From the NCBI RefSeq assembly GCF_000377905.1, contig NZ_KB898872.1, positions 409,884 through 473,883 on the forward strand: DNA of 64,000 bases. The letters are read 5' to 3'. Shown piece by piece: positions 1 to 10,479 of the stretch. Within the stretch, counting starts at the first letter, position 1; each line of letters opens with the position of its first letter. Under the pieces are notes generated by a model that was given only the letters and a program-made list of their open reading frames with translations, made no database searches and had not been told where the DNA came from. The position numbers and the translations under genes were made by a program. Source of the DNA: Thioalkalivibrio sp. ALMg11 (GTDB taxonomy: Bacteria > Pseudomonadota > Gammaproteobacteria > Ectothiorhodospirales > Ectothiorhodospiraceae).

Positions 1-762
<762 letters not shown>

Positions 763-821
763 GTGACGGCTCTCGCAGGCTGTCGAAATCGGAAATTCGG
801 TCGGAAATTCGGGGGGCGACG

Positions 822-1955
822 TTAGCTGCGCGCGGTGCGCATCATCTCGACGAAGTCGTCGAACGCCGGGGACACGTCATGCGGCCCCGGGCTCGCCTCG
901 GGATGGCCTTGAAGGCTGAACGCCGGGCAATCAGTGCGGGCAACCCCCTGCAGCGTGCCGTCGAACAGCGACCGGTACGTCGGCGTCAACGTCTCCGGCA
1001 GGTTGTCCTCGTCGATCGCGAAGCCGTGGTTCTGCGACGAGATCATCACTCGCCCGCTGGCCTCGTGCCGGATCGGGTGGTTCGCCCCGTGGTGGCCGAA
1101 CTTCATCTTCACGCTCTTGCCGCCACTGGCGATCCCCAGCAACTGGTGCCCCAGGCAAATCCCGAACAGCGGCAGCTTGCGCTCGCAGAACGTGCGAATC
1201 GCATCGATCGCGTAGGTGCAGGGCTCGGGATCGCCCGGGCCGTTGGACAGGAACACCCCATCGGGCTTGAGCTCCATCACCTCGTCCACCGGCGTCTCGG
1301 CCGGGACCACGGTCACGCGGCAGCCGCGATCCGCCAGCATGCGCAGGATGTTCTGCTTCATGCCGAAGTCGTAGGCCACCACGTGGTAGTCGGCGGCTTT
1401 CGCATCGACCCGCGCCGGCTCTTCGCCCAGCTGCCAGGTCCCTTCCAGCCACTCGTAACGTTCCCGCGTGGTCACCTCGCGCGCCAGATCCATACCCTTG
1501 ATCCCGGGGAATTCGCGCGCAGCCGCCAGGGCCGCAGCCTCGTCCACATCACCAGCCTGGATGCAGCCGCTCAGCGCGCCCTTCTCGCGCAGGATGCGGG
1601 TCAGCTTGCGGGTATCGATCCCGCTGATCGCCACAATGCCGTGGCGCAGCAGATAGTCGGGCAGCGACTCGCGCGAGCGCCAGTTGGACACCAGCGGCGG
1701 CAGATCACGGATGATCAGCCCCGCGGCATGAGCCCGCGAGGATTCGTCGTCCTCCGGGTTGGTCCCGGTGTTGCCGATATGCGGGTAGGTCAGCGTGACC
1801 ATCTGCCGGTGATAGGACGGATCGGTGAGGATCTCCTGATACCCGGTCATCGCGGTGTTGAACACCACCTCGCCAACCGTCTGGCCCAGGGCACCAATCG
1901 CCTGACCATGAAACACAGTGCCATCTTCCAGGACGAGCAGAGCGGGCGCGGACAC
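822..1955 (-). CDS. carA: carbamoyl-phosphate synthase small (glutaminase) subunit
   Basis: The 377-residue protein hydrolyses glutamine and channels the ammonia to CarB. The N-terminal half (to about residue 150) is the CarA-specific domain with [18 protein letters not shown]. The C-terminal half is a class I glutamine amidotransferase with the nucleophile Cys267 in GICLGHQ, and His351 and Glu353 in the HPEAS motif. Length and motif order match the family. It is the first gene of a carA-carB pair read to the left. No gene lies upstream for more than 1.1 kb, so its promoter must sit in that stretch. A GC-rich hairpin near 2062-2080 lies on the upstream side, but no arginine or pyrimidine operator was recognised there. 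Confidence 0.97.
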   Translation of the reverse strand: MSAPALLVLEDGTVFHGQAIGALGQTVGEVVFNTAMTGYQEILTDPSYHRQMVTLTYPHIGNTGTNPEDDESSRAHAAGLIIRDLPPLVSNWRSRESLPDYLLRHGIVAISGIDTRKLTRILREKGALSGCIQAGDVDEAAALAAAREFPGIKGMDLAREVTTRERYEWLEGTWQLGEEPARVDAKAADYHVVAYDFGMKQNILRMLADRGCRVTVVPAETPVDEVMELKPDGVFLSNGPGDPEPCTYAIDAIRTFCERKLPLFGICLGHQLLGIASGGKSVKMKFGHHGANHPIRHEASGRVMISSQNHGFAIDEDNLPETLTPTYRSLFDGTLQGVARTDCPAFSLQGHPEASPGPHDVSPAFDDFVEMMRTARS

Positions 1956-2294
1956 AGGGGGACCTCCGGGTGGTCTGGGTCGGGGCCGCCAGGCGATTCG
2001 CCGGCGGCGGTACTGCGATTCGTTCGGGATCTGCGACCCGACCTCGTCCGCACCGTTTCACCGGGGTATAAACCCCGTTTTCGGCAACAATTCGGTGCTC
2101 GGAGGACGGATACGATTACGCCCTCAAGTGTACGCGAGCGCCGCGCGCGGCGTCCAACGAGATCCCCATTTCCGGCGTCTCCGCCCGCCGCTCGTTGTGC
2201 GCTTTCCGGGCCCGAACATTCCCTACCCGGCCCAGATATGGGGCCGATGCTCCGTGGCTAATCCTAGTCTCTGAGGCTGGCCCTGGTTCATCGC

Positions 2295-2510
2295 CTGGTG
2301 TTTACGGTGGCTTCGGTCCGCCGCCTGCCAGGCGCTGACTCGCCAGCGCACCGCGAGGTACTTCTTTGCACGAGCAAAGAAGTACCTCGGAAACACGCCC
2401 GACTGCCGCGACCCCGGCCCGCTGCGCGGCCCGGGGTTTCCCTCGCTCCGAGGCTTTTCGCGGGCGGCGCTGAACTCGCTACGCCTTCGGCTCCGCTTAG
2501 ACATCCAGCA
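2295..2510. repeat. left arm of a large inverted duplication
   Basis: This arm and the one at 2871-3080 are inverted copies. They share the outer end around CTGGTGTTTACGGTGGC, an adjacent CGGTCCGC..GCCTGCCA block, and the inner end CGCTACGCC..GACATCCAGC. The middles differ: this arm has a perfect 14-bp-stem hairpin at 2355-2388, while the other has a related but weaker palindrome. That is expected of two members of one intergenic repeat family, not of a recent duplication. Confidence 0.7.
2355..2388. repeat. perfect 14-bp inverted repeat (hairpin)
   Basis: GAGGTACTTCTTTG and its exact complement are separated by a 6-base loop, CACGAG. There is no T-run next to it, so it is not an obvious Rho-independent terminator. 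It sits inside the left arm of the inverted duplication and probably belongs to that repeat family. Confidence 0.75.
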
Positions 2511-2669
2511 CCTTGAATCCCGCGAAAATCCTCTCCGCTCGGCGCGACGACAACGGGGGGAAAGTCCAAACAACGGCTATTCCGGCGCTTGTGCTCATGG
2601 ATGGAGGCTAGGCCTTCGGTCATCCTGGGGCACGCTCGGCCTGCGGCCATGGCGTGGCGGGCGCCGGGG

Positions 2670-2757
2670 GTAGGATGCGGATGAGCGAAGCGAATCGCAT
2701 CAGGGGTTCGCACGGCGTGGGGCACGGTGCGTTTCGCTGCGCTCAACCGCACCCTAC
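2670..2757. repeat. palindromic repeat with TAGGATGCG / TGCGTTTCGC arms, copy 1
   Basis: An outer arm (GTAGGATGCGGATGAGCGAA) and an inverted partner (TGCGTTTCGCTGCGCTCAAC..CACCCTAC) bracket about 35 bases. Related copies lie at 10046-10134 and 30032-30130. This is a common kind of gammaproteobacterial intergenic palindrome. No coding potential is apparent. Confidence 0.7.
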
Positions 2758-2870
2758 GGGGCACGGCTTGGCAGGAATGTTGGGGTAGCGTCTGTTTTGA
2801 CCTTCGCCCCCCGTATGGAGCCCCTCGCGGAGGGCGTGATGGGCCGGCCAGTTAACAATAGACACGGGGC

Positions 2871-3080
2871 GCTGGATGTCTGAGCGAAGCCGCAGGCGTA
2901 GCGAGGTCAGCGCCGCCGGCCCAGCGCGTCCGGAGCGAGGTTCCCGGGCGAAATCCGGGTGCCCTTCTTTGGGCACGTTCTTGGGCAAGCAAGAAAGCCA
3001 GTTGTTGATCAATAACGGGCGCGGCGCGCTCGCGAGTCAGCGCATGGCAGGCAGCGGACCGGAGCCACCGTAAACACCAG
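2871..3080. repeat. right arm of a large inverted duplication
   Basis: Inverted partner of 2295-2510. Reading the minus strand from 3080 gives CTGGTGTTTACGGTGGC, then a divergent middle, then the GACATCCAGC inner end at 2871. The middle holds a palindromic segment around the GGGCACGTTCTTGGGC stretch in place of the perfect hairpin of the other arm. Confidence 0.65.
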
Positions 3081-3124
3081 AGGACGAACCAGGCCCAGCC
3101 TTCGCCAAACGGAGAGCCAGCCGG

Positions 3125-3952
<828 letters not shown>

Positions 3953-4014
3953 TTACGCGCACCCTACGAAGCTTCGACCGTCCGCGCCAGTGGCGCCACC
4001 CTCACTCGGTCGAT

Positions 4015-5178
4015 TCAGAGGGTGCGCACCGGCGTGCGGAAGCGCCATTCCCCGTACACCGAGGCGATCACGCCAGCGGCGGCCAGGAACGCAGCGAACA
4101 CATACACCGAGGCGGGGCTGATGCCGTCCCACAGATAGCCAGCCACCAGCGACCCGGAAGCCCCGCCCAGCCCGAAGGCCAGCGACGAATACAAGGCCTG
4201 CCCGCGCCCCTGCAACCGCCCGGGGAAGAAATAGTGGATCAACGAGATCGCCGCCGCGTGGTACACCCCGTAGCTGGCCGCATGCAGGATCTGAATAAAC
4301 AGCAGCATCGGCAGAGAATCCGGCACCGCCGCCAGCAACCCCCAGCGCAGCGTGGTCAACACCAGCGCCGCCGACACCAGCAACCAGGCGCCGAAGCGCA
4401 GGATCAGCCGCGGCATCAACAGGAACAGCACCACCTCGGCCGCCACACCCAGCGCCCACAGCTGCCCCGCCACAGAGCGCGAGTAGCCGGCCTGTTCCAG
4501 ATACAGGGTAAAGAAGGCGTAGTACGGCCCGTGGCTCGCCTGCATGAAGAAGCAGGCCACGAACAGCGCAATCACCTCGGGCCGACGCAGTACGGCCAAC
4601 AGCGGCGGGGCGTTGTTGTCCTCGTCCAAGTTGCGCGTCGGCTCGCGCACAAACTGCGTCGCCACCACGACCGCAATCAGGACCGCCAGCACGATCCACG
4701 GCAACCAGGCCACCGCGATCCGGTCGAAGGCCCACCCAAGCACGGCAACCGCCACGATGAAACCGACCGAACCCCACAGCCGCACCAGCGCATACCGATG
4801 CGCATCCCGGCCCAGCGAGCGCATGGTGGTCGCCTCGAACTGCGGCAGGATCGCGTTCCAGAAGAAGCTGTAGGCGGCCATCACCACGGCCAGCCACCAG
4901 TAACCGGTGTACAGCAGCACGCCGGTGAAGGCGACCGCCCCAGCCAGCGCGCCCCAACGGGCCACCGGCATGTGCGCGCCAGCGCGATCCGCCAGCCAGC
5001 CCCAGACGTTGGGCGCAATGATCTTGGTCGCCAGCACGATCGCCATCAATTCGCCGATCTGGGCGCCACTGAACCCCTCCTCGGAGAGATAGGGCCCCCA
5101 GAACGGCATGAACGCGCCGAGGCTGGCGAAATAGAAAAAGTAGACCGCGGACAGGCGCGCGTTCTGCGTCACTGCCAT
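4015..5178 (-). CDS. MFS transporter, HcaT/NupG-like
   Basis: This 387-residue polytopic membrane protein has about 12 hydrophobic segments spread over its whole length. The N terminus (FFYFASLGAFMPFWGPYL) and the WGWLADRAG loop between helices 2 and 3 resemble the MFS branch that includes the 3-phenylpropionate carrier HcaT and nucleoside permeases. The substrate cannot be read from sequence. It lies 44 bp downstream of aroC and 95 bp upstream of dapB on the same strand, so it may be co-transcribed with biosynthetic genes. The context says nothing firm about its cargo. Confidence 0.85.
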   Translation of the reverse strand: MAVTQNARLSAVYFFYFASLGAFMPFWGPYLSEEGFSGAQIGELMAIVLATKIIAPNVWGWLADRAGAHMPVARWGALAGAVAFTGVLLYTGYWWLAVVMAAYSFFWNAILPQFEATTMRSLGRDAHRYALVRLWGSVGFIVAVAVLGWAFDRIAVAWLPWIVLAVLIAVVVATQFVREPTRNLDEDNNAPPLLAVLRRPEVIALFVACFFMQASHGPYYAFFTLYLEQAGYSRSVAGQLWALGVAAEVVLFLLMPRLILRFGAWLLVSAALVLTTLRWGLLAAVPDSLPMLLFIQILHAASYGVYHAAAISLIHYFFPGRLQGRGQALYSSLAFGLGGASGSLVAGYLWDGISPASVYVFAAFLAAAGVIASVYGEWRFRTPVRTL

Positions 5179-5222
5179 GACGGGACCGCTACACGATCAG
5201 GACGACACGGCCGAAGGCCGCG

Positions 5223-6326
5223 TCATTCGCCGGGAAGGTCGCGCAGCTCCAGCCCCGAGTCCGGGACATCGGCATTCTGTGCGCGGTGACGCAGGGCGTG
5301 GTCCATCAGCACCAGCGCCATCATCGCCTCGGCGATCGGGGTCGCGCGGATGCCCACGCAGGGGTCGTGCCGCCCCTTGGTGACCACCTCCACCGGCTCT
5401 CCGGCGGTGTTGATGCTGCGCCCGGGCAGACGAATGCTGGAGGTCGGCTTCATGGCGATACTGGCCTGCACCGCCTGGCCGGTGCTGATCCCGCCCAGCA
5501 CGCCGCCGGCGTGGTTGGACAGGAAGCCCTCGGGGGTCATCTCGTCGCGGTGCTCGGTGCCGCGCTGGGTCACGGATTCGAAACCCGCGCCGATCTCCAC
5601 GCCCTTCACCGCGTTGATGCTCATCAGCGCATGCGCCAGATCGGCATCCAGGCGATCGAATACCGGCTCGCCCCAGCCGGCGGGAACGCCGGTCGCCTCG
5701 ACCGTCACCCGCGCCCCGATGGAGTCGCCCGATTTGCGCAGGGCGTCCATGTACTCCTCCAGCTCCGCGACCTTGTCCGGGTCGGGGGAGAAGAACGGGT
5801 TGTCGTTCGCGATCTCCGGCTGCTTCGGCTCCAGCTCGATCGGACCGAGCTGCGACAGCCAGCCGCGGATGGTGATCCCGTAGCGCTGCTCGAGATAGCG
5901 CCGGGCGATGCCGCCGGCCGCCACCCGCAACGCGGTCTCGCGCGCGGAGCTGCGCCCGCCGCCGCGATAATCGCGCACGCCGTATTTCTGGTGATAGGTG
6001 TAGTCCGCATGCCCCGGGCGGAAGCGGTCCTGGATCTCGCCATAGTCCTTGGAGCGCTGATCCACGTTCTCGATCAGCAGTCCGATCGGCGTACCCGTGG
6101 TGCGCCCCTCGAACACGCCCGAAAGGATGCGCACCTGGTCCGGCTCGCGGCGTTGCGTGGTGTGGCGCGATTGCCCCGGCCGGCGGCGATCGAGATCGAA
6201 CTGCAGATCCGCCTCGCTGAGCTCCAGACCGGGCGGACAACCGTCCACCACCGCGCCCAGGGCCGGCCCGTGACTCTCACCAAAAGTACTGACGACGAAC
6301 AGTCGCCCAAAGCTGTTTCCCGACAT
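5223..6326 (-). CDS. aroC: chorismate synthase
   Basis: AroC converts 5-enolpyruvylshikimate-3-phosphate to chorismate using reduced FMN, the last step of the shikimate pathway. The start at 6326 gives [20 protein letters not shown], the conserved N-terminal signature. A longer frame exists upstream, but its first 61 residues are unlike the family, so the internal start is used (367 residues). Other family blocks visible are [17 protein letters not shown], the [10 protein letters not shown] flavin/phosphate segment and the GGISTGQAV stretch. The gene is followed by the MFS carrier on the same strand. Its promoter must lie in the 148 bp it shares divergently with the next gene. Confidence 0.97.
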   Translation of the reverse strand: MSGNSFGRLFVVSTFGESHGPALGAVVDGCPPGLELSEADLQFDLDRRRPGQSRHTTQRREPDQVRILSGVFEGRTTGTPIGLLIENVDQRSKDYGEIQDRFRPGHADYTYHQKYGVRDYRGGGRSSARETALRVAAGGIARRYLEQRYGITIRGWLSQLGPIELEPKQPEIANDNPFFSPDPDKVAELEEYMDALRKSGDSIGARVTVEATGVPAGWGEPVFDRLDADLAHALMSINAVKGVEIGAGFESVTQRGTEHRDEMTPEGFLSNHAGGVLGGISTGQAVQASIAMKPTSSIRLPGRSINTAGEPVEVVTKGRHDPCVGIRATPIAEAMMALVLMDHALRHRAQNADVPDSGLELRDLPGE

Positions 6327-6474
6327 GCGCGTAGTGTAGCCGCGCCATGCCCGGCTGTCGCCTGTTCCCCCACCGCAGAGCCGGTCGGCAACCCCCGGAA
6401 TGGCACGCTCGGCAACCACGTCCCCTATCTGCCATGATCGACATGCAGAACAAGAAACCAACAGGAGGAAACCC

Positions 6475-6981
6475 ATGCCGAACTCCCTGACCCGCCTGGT
6501 GACCGGCACCGCCGCGGCCCTGTGCCTCGGCCTCGCCAGCAGCGCCCAGGCCGACGTCTATAGCCAGCGTTTCATGACGCTGGAACTGGCCAACGACATC
6601 GCCATGGGCGCCGTCGAGGCCTGCCGCGAGATGGGCCACCAGACCGCAGTCGTCGTGGTCGACCGCGCCGGCAACGACCAGGTGGTCCTGCGCGACCGCA
6701 TGGCCGGCGTACAGACCATCCAGATCGCCGGCGACAAGGCGCGCGCCGTCACCATGTCCGGCACCAGCTCTGCCAACTTCCGCGACAACCGCGAAGACAT
6801 CCGCATGGAGATGAACCACGTGGATGGCATCATCATGCTCGCCGGCGGCCTGCCGATCGAAGCGGCCGGCAGCATGCTCGGTGCGGTCGGCGTGTCCGGT
6901 GCGCCCGGCGGCGACCTCGACGAGGAATGCGCCCAGGCCGGGATCGACCGGGTCCAGGAACGCCTCGACTTCGCCATGTAG
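6475..6981 (+). CDS. GlcG/HbpS-like heme-binding family protein, exported
   Basis: The start at 6475 follows an AGGAGG ribosome site at 6463-6468 and gives a clear signal peptide. The peptide has a basic start, a hydrophobic core [14 protein letters not shown], and probable cleavage after SSAQA. The mature part (about 142 residues) is a GlcG/HbpS domain: [30 protein letters not shown] and a C-terminal [17 protein letters not shown] block. Family members bind heme or small cofactors in the periplasm, but the role of this branch is not established. It is divergent from aroC and 46 bp upstream of a rhodanese gene on the same strand. Confidence 0.85.
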   Translation: MPNSLTRLVTGTAAALCLGLASSAQADVYSQRFMTLELANDIAMGAVEACREMGHQTAVVVVDRAGNDQVVLRDRMAGVQTIQIAGDKARAVTMSGTSSANFRDNREDIRMEMNHVDGIIMLAGGLPIEAAGSMLGAVGVSGAPGGDLDEECAQAGIDRVQERLDFAM

Positions 6982-7027
6982 AAATCCGGGGGCCAAGGAT
7001 CGGCGCCCCACCCAAACCGGAAACGCC

Positions 7028-7465
7028 ATGACCTCCGACAGTCCGCACCCGCCCCCCGCACGCATCTCGCCGGTCGAGACCTTTGAGCGACTGCAGGCAC
7101 GCCCGCGCGACCTGCTGATCGACGTCCGCTCGACCATGGAGTATCTGTTCGTCGGCCATCCGACCGGCTCCATCCATATCCCGTGGATCGACGAACCCGA
7201 CTGGACCGTGAACCCACAGTTCGTGCCCCAGGTGCGCAAGCTGCTACTGGGCGGCGTCAGCGATCACAGCGAAGAGGCCCCGGCCCTGTACCTGATCTGC
7301 CGCAGCGGCAAGCGCACGCTGGACGCCGGGCAGGCCCTGGTGGACGCCGGCATCGAGCATGTCTTCTCGGTGGACGAGGGCTTCGAAGGACCACTGGACG
7401 AGAACCACCAGCGCTCCACCCGCAGCGGCTGGCGCTACCACGGCCTGCCCTGGGAACAGTGCTGA
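7028..7465 (+). CDS. rhodanese-like domain protein
   Basis: This is a single-domain rhodanese of 145 residues. It has the LLIDVRSTMEY segment near residue 29 and an active-site loop CRSGKRT with the sulfur-carrying Cys91, so it is likely catalytically competent. No signal peptide is visible, which implies a cytoplasmic location. The start at 7028 was preferred over longer in-frame options because MTSDSPHPP leads directly into the domain and clears the preceding gene. It follows the GlcG-like gene by 46 bp and may be co-transcribed. The sulfur donor and acceptor cannot be told from the sequence. Confidence 0.88.
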   Translation: MTSDSPHPPPARISPVETFERLQARPRDLLIDVRSTMEYLFVGHPTGSIHIPWIDEPDWTVNPQFVPQVRKLLLGGVSDHSEEAPALYLICRSGKRTLDAGQALVDAGIEHVFSVDEGFEGPLDENHQRSTRSGWRYHGLPWEQC

Positions 7466-7535
7466 GGCTCGCGACGGATCCCCTACAGCTTCGGGGGTTG
7501 CGCGCACCCCGGGGGGTTTGGTTCATAATGAACTT

Positions 7536-7728
7536 GGACGCGTCACTGCGGCGTTCGATTGTGGCCCGGTGGTACCCTTGAGCCTTAATTTTTCACCACG
7601 GGACCGAGTACTTCCGTTTCGCTGTGCAGGTCCGTCTTCGAGCGGAAAGCCTAAAGATCCGGAGACTTCTCCCACCTGAGCCCTAGGTTCAAGGTCAAGG
7701 GCCACGCCGGCGCCTGCGGGGCGCGTCC
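7536..7728 (+). ncRNA. ssrS: 6S RNA
   Basis: 6S RNA binds the sigma-70 RNA polymerase holoenzyme and down-regulates it in stationary phase. The call rests on three points. First, a long closing stem pairs GGACGCG at 7536 with CGCGTCC ending at 7728. Second, conserved 6S segments appear in the right order: CCTTGAGCC, GGTCCGTC, AAGCCTAAAG, GGTTCAAGGTCAAGGGCCAC and GCGCCTGCGG. Third, the classic neighbour fau lies immediately downstream. A CATAAT box at 7524-7529 is a plausible -10 element. End points are taken from the closing stem and may be off by a few bases. Confidence 0.9.
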
Positions 7729-7753
7729 ACTTCTTTTTGATCCCGATTTCCTT

Positions 7754-8416
7754 ATGCCTGCGGAAACCGACTCCGTTCAAGATTCGCTATCGCCCGACGA
7801 TCTTCGTTCCCTGCGCCTGCGCCTGCGGCGTGCGCGAGCGGCTTTGTCGGACGCCCAGCTCGACCACCACTCCGCCGCCATTTGCGGACACCTGCTGCGC
7901 TGGTTCGAGCGCTGGCAGCCGCGTTGTGTCGGCGCCTATCGCGGCCTGCGCGGCGAGGTCGACCTGACCCCGCTGACCGTCGCCCTGGCCCGGCGCGGCA
8001 CGCGCATCGCCCTGCCGGTGATGGACGACAAGCGCCCGGGGCGCATGCACTTCCACGCCTGGGCCCCGGATGATGCGCTGTGCCACAACGGCTTCGGCAT
8101 CGCCGAGCCCTGCTTTGACGCCCCGCGCATCTGGCGCCGCGAGCTCCAAGTAGTGCTGATGCCACTGGTCGCCTTCGACGCCGCCGGCAACCGCATGGGC
8201 ATGGGCGCCGGCTACTACGACCGCTACTTTGCCCGGCGCCGCTTCGGCATCCGCCGGCCGAAACTGATCGGCGTGGCCCACTCGCTGCAGGGTGTTCCGG
8301 TGCTGCCGACCCAGCCCTGGGACGTCCCGCTGGATGGCGTCGTCACCGAGCAGGGCTGGCATGCGCTGCCGGAGCGCGCGCGGCACAATACGCCCACCCA
8401 GGGAAACGCTGATTAA
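7754..8416 (+). CDS. fau: 5-formyltetrahydrofolate cyclo-ligase
   Basis: This ATP-dependent enzyme turns 5-formyltetrahydrofolate into 5,10-methenyltetrahydrofolate. The 220-residue protein has the arginine-rich N-terminal helix (LRLRLRRARAALS), the ALPVMDDKRPGRMHFHAW strand and the nucleotide-binding RMGMGAGYYDRYF loop at 148-159. It sits 25 bp after 6S RNA, an arrangement conserved in gammaproteobacteria. The last four residues (GNAD) and the stop codon are encoded by the end of a palindromic element inserted at 8400, so the native C terminus has been replaced. The core domain is unaffected. Confidence 0.95.
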   Translation: MPAETDSVQDSLSPDDLRSLRLRLRRARAALSDAQLDHHSAAICGHLLRWFERWQPRCVGAYRGLRGEVDLTPLTVALARRGTRIALPVMDDKRPGRMHFHAWAPDDALCHNGFGIAEPCFDAPRIWRRELQVVLMPLVAFDAAGNRMGMGAGYYDRYFARRRFGIRRPKLIGVAHSLQGVPVLPTQPWDVPLDGVVTEQGWHALPERARHNTPTQGNAD

Positions 8417-8669
8417 TGTACACGTTCGCGTTGGTGCCCCAGGTTTTCCGAGACAAGGCGCGTCGTGCAGCGGGTAGTGATTCTACCCGCAAGCGGCGCA
8501 ACGAAGGATCGGGGAACAGGGGGCACCAACCCCGAAGGGGCTCGGCCGCTTTTGCGCGCGCACGGCGTTGCGGCTCCCTTGTGCAGAATGACTGCACGGC
8601 AGTCACCGCGCCTTGTTCGCACGCAAAAGCGACTCAAGCGCGAACGTGTACAGTAATCAGCGTTTCCCT
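8400..8669. repeat. multi-stem palindromic element, full copy A (270 bp)
   Basis: Terminal inverted repeats of about 30 bp (AGGGAAACGCTGATTAATGT.. and its complement) close a long outer stem. Inside are a GGTGCCCC/GGGGGCACC stem, a GCGGGTAG/CTACCCGC hairpin and a GTGCAG/CTGCAC hairpin. Similar full copies are at 12934-13232 (opposite orientation) and 26888-27185. There is no open reading frame for a transposase, so this is a non-autonomous, MITE-like element. It overlaps the 3' end of fau. Confidence 0.85.
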
Positions 8670-8698
8670 AACCCAACGTACACGCCCAAGGAAGACGC

Positions 8699-9178
8699 AT
8701 GGCCTACTGGCTGATGAAGTCCGAACCCGACGAGTTCAGCATCGACGACCTGGAGCGCGTCGGCGTGGAGCCCTGGGACGGCATCCGCAACTACCAGGTA
8801 CGCAACATGATGCGCGACGAGATGAAGAAGGGTGATCTCGCCTTCTTCTACCACTCCAACGCCAAGCCTCCGGGCATCGTCGGCATCCTGCGCATCGAGA
8901 AAGAGGCCTATCCGGACACCTGCGCCTTCGACCCCGAGGATCCGCACTTTGACCCGAAGAGCGACCCGGACAATCCGCGCTGGCTGCGCGTGGATGTCGC
9001 CTTCGAGGAGAAGTTTGGCGACCTCATCACCCTGGACTGGCTGAAGCAGCAGCCGCAGCTCGAGGACTGCCCGCTGGTGCGCCGCGGCAACCGCCTGTCA
9101 GTGATGCCGATCGCCCAGGACCAGTGGGACTTCATCCTGAGTCACGCCCAGCGCGGCCAAAGCCCTCGAGGACAATAA
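8699..9178 (+). CDS. EVE domain protein
   Basis: The whole 159-residue protein is an EVE domain, a PUA-like fold that binds modified bases in nucleic acids. It shows the family start MAYWLMKSEPDEFSIDDL, the WDGIRNYQVRNMM block, the GDLAFFYHSN strand and the C-terminal FILSHA motif. An AGGAAG site precedes the start. The modification it recognises is unknown. It sits 29 bp after the palindromic element and 4 bp before the GST gene, with which it is probably co-transcribed. EVE proteins are scattered among housekeeping and defence loci; nothing here suggests a defence role. Confidence 0.92.
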   Translation: MAYWLMKSEPDEFSIDDLERVGVEPWDGIRNYQVRNMMRDEMKKGDLAFFYHSNAKPPGIVGILRIEKEAYPDTCAFDPEDPHFDPKSDPDNPRWLRVDVAFEEKFGDLITLDWLKQQPQLEDCPLVRRGNRLSVMPIAQDQWDFILSHAQRGQSPRGQ

Positions 9179-9182
9179 CCGC

Positions 9183-9860
9183 GTGGCCACGCTCTACCAC
9201 TTCCCGCACGACGCGAAGGCCGACCGGCTGCGGCTGGCCTGCGGCTACAAGGGCGTCGCGCTCGAGAGCCGTGCGCTGGACTGGTTCGACGACGAGACGT
9301 TCTTCGAACTGGGCGTGGCCCGCCAGTCACCGATCCTGCAAACCGACGACGGTACTCTGCACACCGACACCGTCACCGCACTGCGCGATATCGACCACCT
9401 GTTCCCGACCGGCAAGCCGCTATCCGATGGCGTGATCGCCGAGGACGCCTGGCAGGCCCTCGTGGACTGGCGCGCCAAGGTGGAAATCGTGCTGGATCGG
9501 CTCTACGCCCCGCTGGCACCGGGCTTTCACAGCATCGGCGAGAGCGCCGAGGCCCTGGCCGACTACAAGGCCCACGTGCAGCACCGCTTCGGCCTGTCGC
9601 TGGAGGAGCTCGCCAACGACCGCTACGACGGCTACAACCAGCTCGCCAAGCTGAGCCACCTGCCGGAACTGGCCAAGCACCTGGCCGCCAACCGCTTCTA
9701 CCTCGGCCAGCCGTCGATCGCCGACTGCGTGATCGCCGCCGACCTCTACCCGCTGCAGATGCACGACGGCATCAACCTGCCAGTCGACATGCTCTACTAC
9801 CTCCGCCGCGTCGAGGAGACCTTCAACACCTCCCTCAACACCCACTGGCTCGCCCGCTGA
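9183..9860 (+). CDS. glutathione S-transferase family protein
   Basis: This 225-residue protein has a thioredoxin-like N-terminal domain (ATLYHFPHDAKADRLRLACGYKGV) and a helical C-terminal GST domain. The C-terminal domain ends with LAANRFYLGQPSIADCVIAADLYPL, which holds the N-capping box motif of GSTs. Translation starts at a GTG at 9183, four bases after the EVE stop, which suggests coupling. The substrate is unknown. The N-terminal thiol-stabilising residue (Ser, Tyr or Cys) is not obvious, so catalysis is uncertain. Confidence 0.85.
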   Translation: MATLYHFPHDAKADRLRLACGYKGVALESRALDWFDDETFFELGVARQSPILQTDDGTLHTDTVTALRDIDHLFPTGKPLSDGVIAEDAWQALVDWRAKVEIVLDRLYAPLAPGFHSIGESAEALADYKAHVQHRFGLSLEELANDRYDGYNQLAKLSHLPELAKHLAANRFYLGQPSIADCVIAADLYPLQMHDGINLPVDMLYYLRRVEETFNTSLNTHWLAR

Positions 9861-9996
9861 CCTGTTGGCGACAACCCTTCAACGGGCCATGCCCCGCGTC
9901 CCTCATCCACAGCACTCAGACTCGTCGCCATCGCGAGGAGCGCAGCGACGTGGCGATCTCGCAGGGACCCCGGCCCAAGCGCAGGCCAGAGTCATT

Positions 9997-10042
9997 TCAC
10001 CCAAAGCGGTAGTGCTTGCGGATGTCGCGGTGGATCTCCCAG
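9997..10042 (-). pseudogene. remnant of cupin gene 3' end (direct repeat of 10854-10899)
   Basis: Positions 10004-10042 are identical over 39 bp to 10861-10899. The alignment extends to the stop codon with three base differences, at least one of them synonymous (both encode ..FG then stop). The only intact reading frame for this sequence is the cupin gene's last 15 codons. The remnant and the intact copy flank higA-higB in the same orientation, which suggests a duplication or replacement event around the toxin-antitoxin pair. Confidence 0.8.
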
Positions 10043-10045
10043 CTC

Positions 10046-10134
10046 GTAGGATGCGTTGAGCGCAGCGAAACGCATCAGGGGGTCACACAGGGCGTGGGAC
10101 ATGGTGCGTTTCGCTACGCTCAACCGCACCCTAC
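10046..10134. repeat. palindromic repeat with TAGGATGCG / TGCGTTTCGC arms, copy 2
   Basis: GTAGGATGCGTTGAGCGCAG and its inverted partner ending ACCGCACCCTAC bracket a short spacer (GGGGTCACACAGGGCGTGGG). It has the same architecture as 2670-2757, including the GGCGTGGG spacer element, and its arms match 30032-30130. Confidence 0.75.
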
Positions 10135-10181
10135 GGCGAGTGAACAGGATTTCGCTTCAAACGCACCTGCGGCATCGGGGA

Positions 10182-10460
10182 TCACGCGGCCGCAAAGCGC
10201 TGGATATGATTCTCGTCCCGCGACGCGGCCCGGGCCAGATCGTAGTTGGTCTGCATGGTGAGCCAGTGGCGTGCCTCGCCAATCCCTCCACTCTCCAGAC
10301 GCACCGCAAAGTCCGGCGAAATGGCGGCGTGTTCGTTGAGAACACGCGAGACCGCGTTGCGGGACATCCCCAAATGCGCGGCAAACTCGGTGACCGAAAG
10401 ACCCAGCCCCGGCAGCACACGCCGGCGCAGGATCCGCCCGGGATGGGGCGGGTTCCGCAT
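10182..10460 (-). CDS. higA: HigA-type antitoxin (XRE family)
   Basis: This is a 92-residue helix-turn-helix protein of the HigA antitoxin family. The start at 10460 gives the signature MRNPPHPGRILRRRVLPGLG. It is followed by the HTH core LSVTEFAAHLGMSRNAVSRVLNE and a tail with WLTMQTNYDLARA. In an intact system it would neutralise HigB and repress its own operon. The frame can be extended upstream into the higB end, but the family start is the internal one. Its toxin partner immediately upstream (10480-10757) is broken, so this is likely an orphan antitoxin that may persist as a regulator or protect against a related toxin. Confidence 0.92.
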   Translation of the reverse strand: MRNPPHPGRILRRRVLPGLGLSVTEFAAHLGMSRNAVSRVLNEHAAISPDFAVRLESGGIGEARHWLTMQTNYDLARAASRDENHIQRFAAA

Positions 10461-10479
10461 CGCCGTGTCTTCCTGAAGG

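Larger units (their letters stand above)
1956..3124. other. 1.17 kb gene-free stretch between carA and dapB
   Basis: No credible gene is visible here. Reading frames in this stretch have repeat-like composition and no recognisable family. The first 330 bp is carA upstream sequence. From 2295 on the stretch is almost entirely repeats: two inverted arms (2295-2510 and 2871-3080), a perfect hairpin in the first arm and a separate palindromic repeat at 2670-2757. The last 40 bp is dapB downstream sequence with no clear terminator. Confidence 0.7.
9861..10181. other. gene-free stretch with a cupin gene remnant and a palindromic repeat
   Basis: This 321 bp gap holds no intact gene. It contains a 46-bp copy of the 3' end of the downstream cupin gene (9997-10042), then a palindromic repeat (10046-10134). 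The rest shows nothing recognisable. Confidence 0.75.

Noticed and set aside
2062..2080. Hairpin CGGGGT..ACCCCG followed by TTTT upstream of carA as a terminator
   Set aside because: The T-run is on the plus strand, where no gene precedes it; it could matter only for antisense transcription.
8699..9178. EVE gene as part of a modification-dependent defence system
   Set aside because: There is no restriction nuclease, McrB-like GTPase or methyltransferase next to it; neighbours are fau and a GST.
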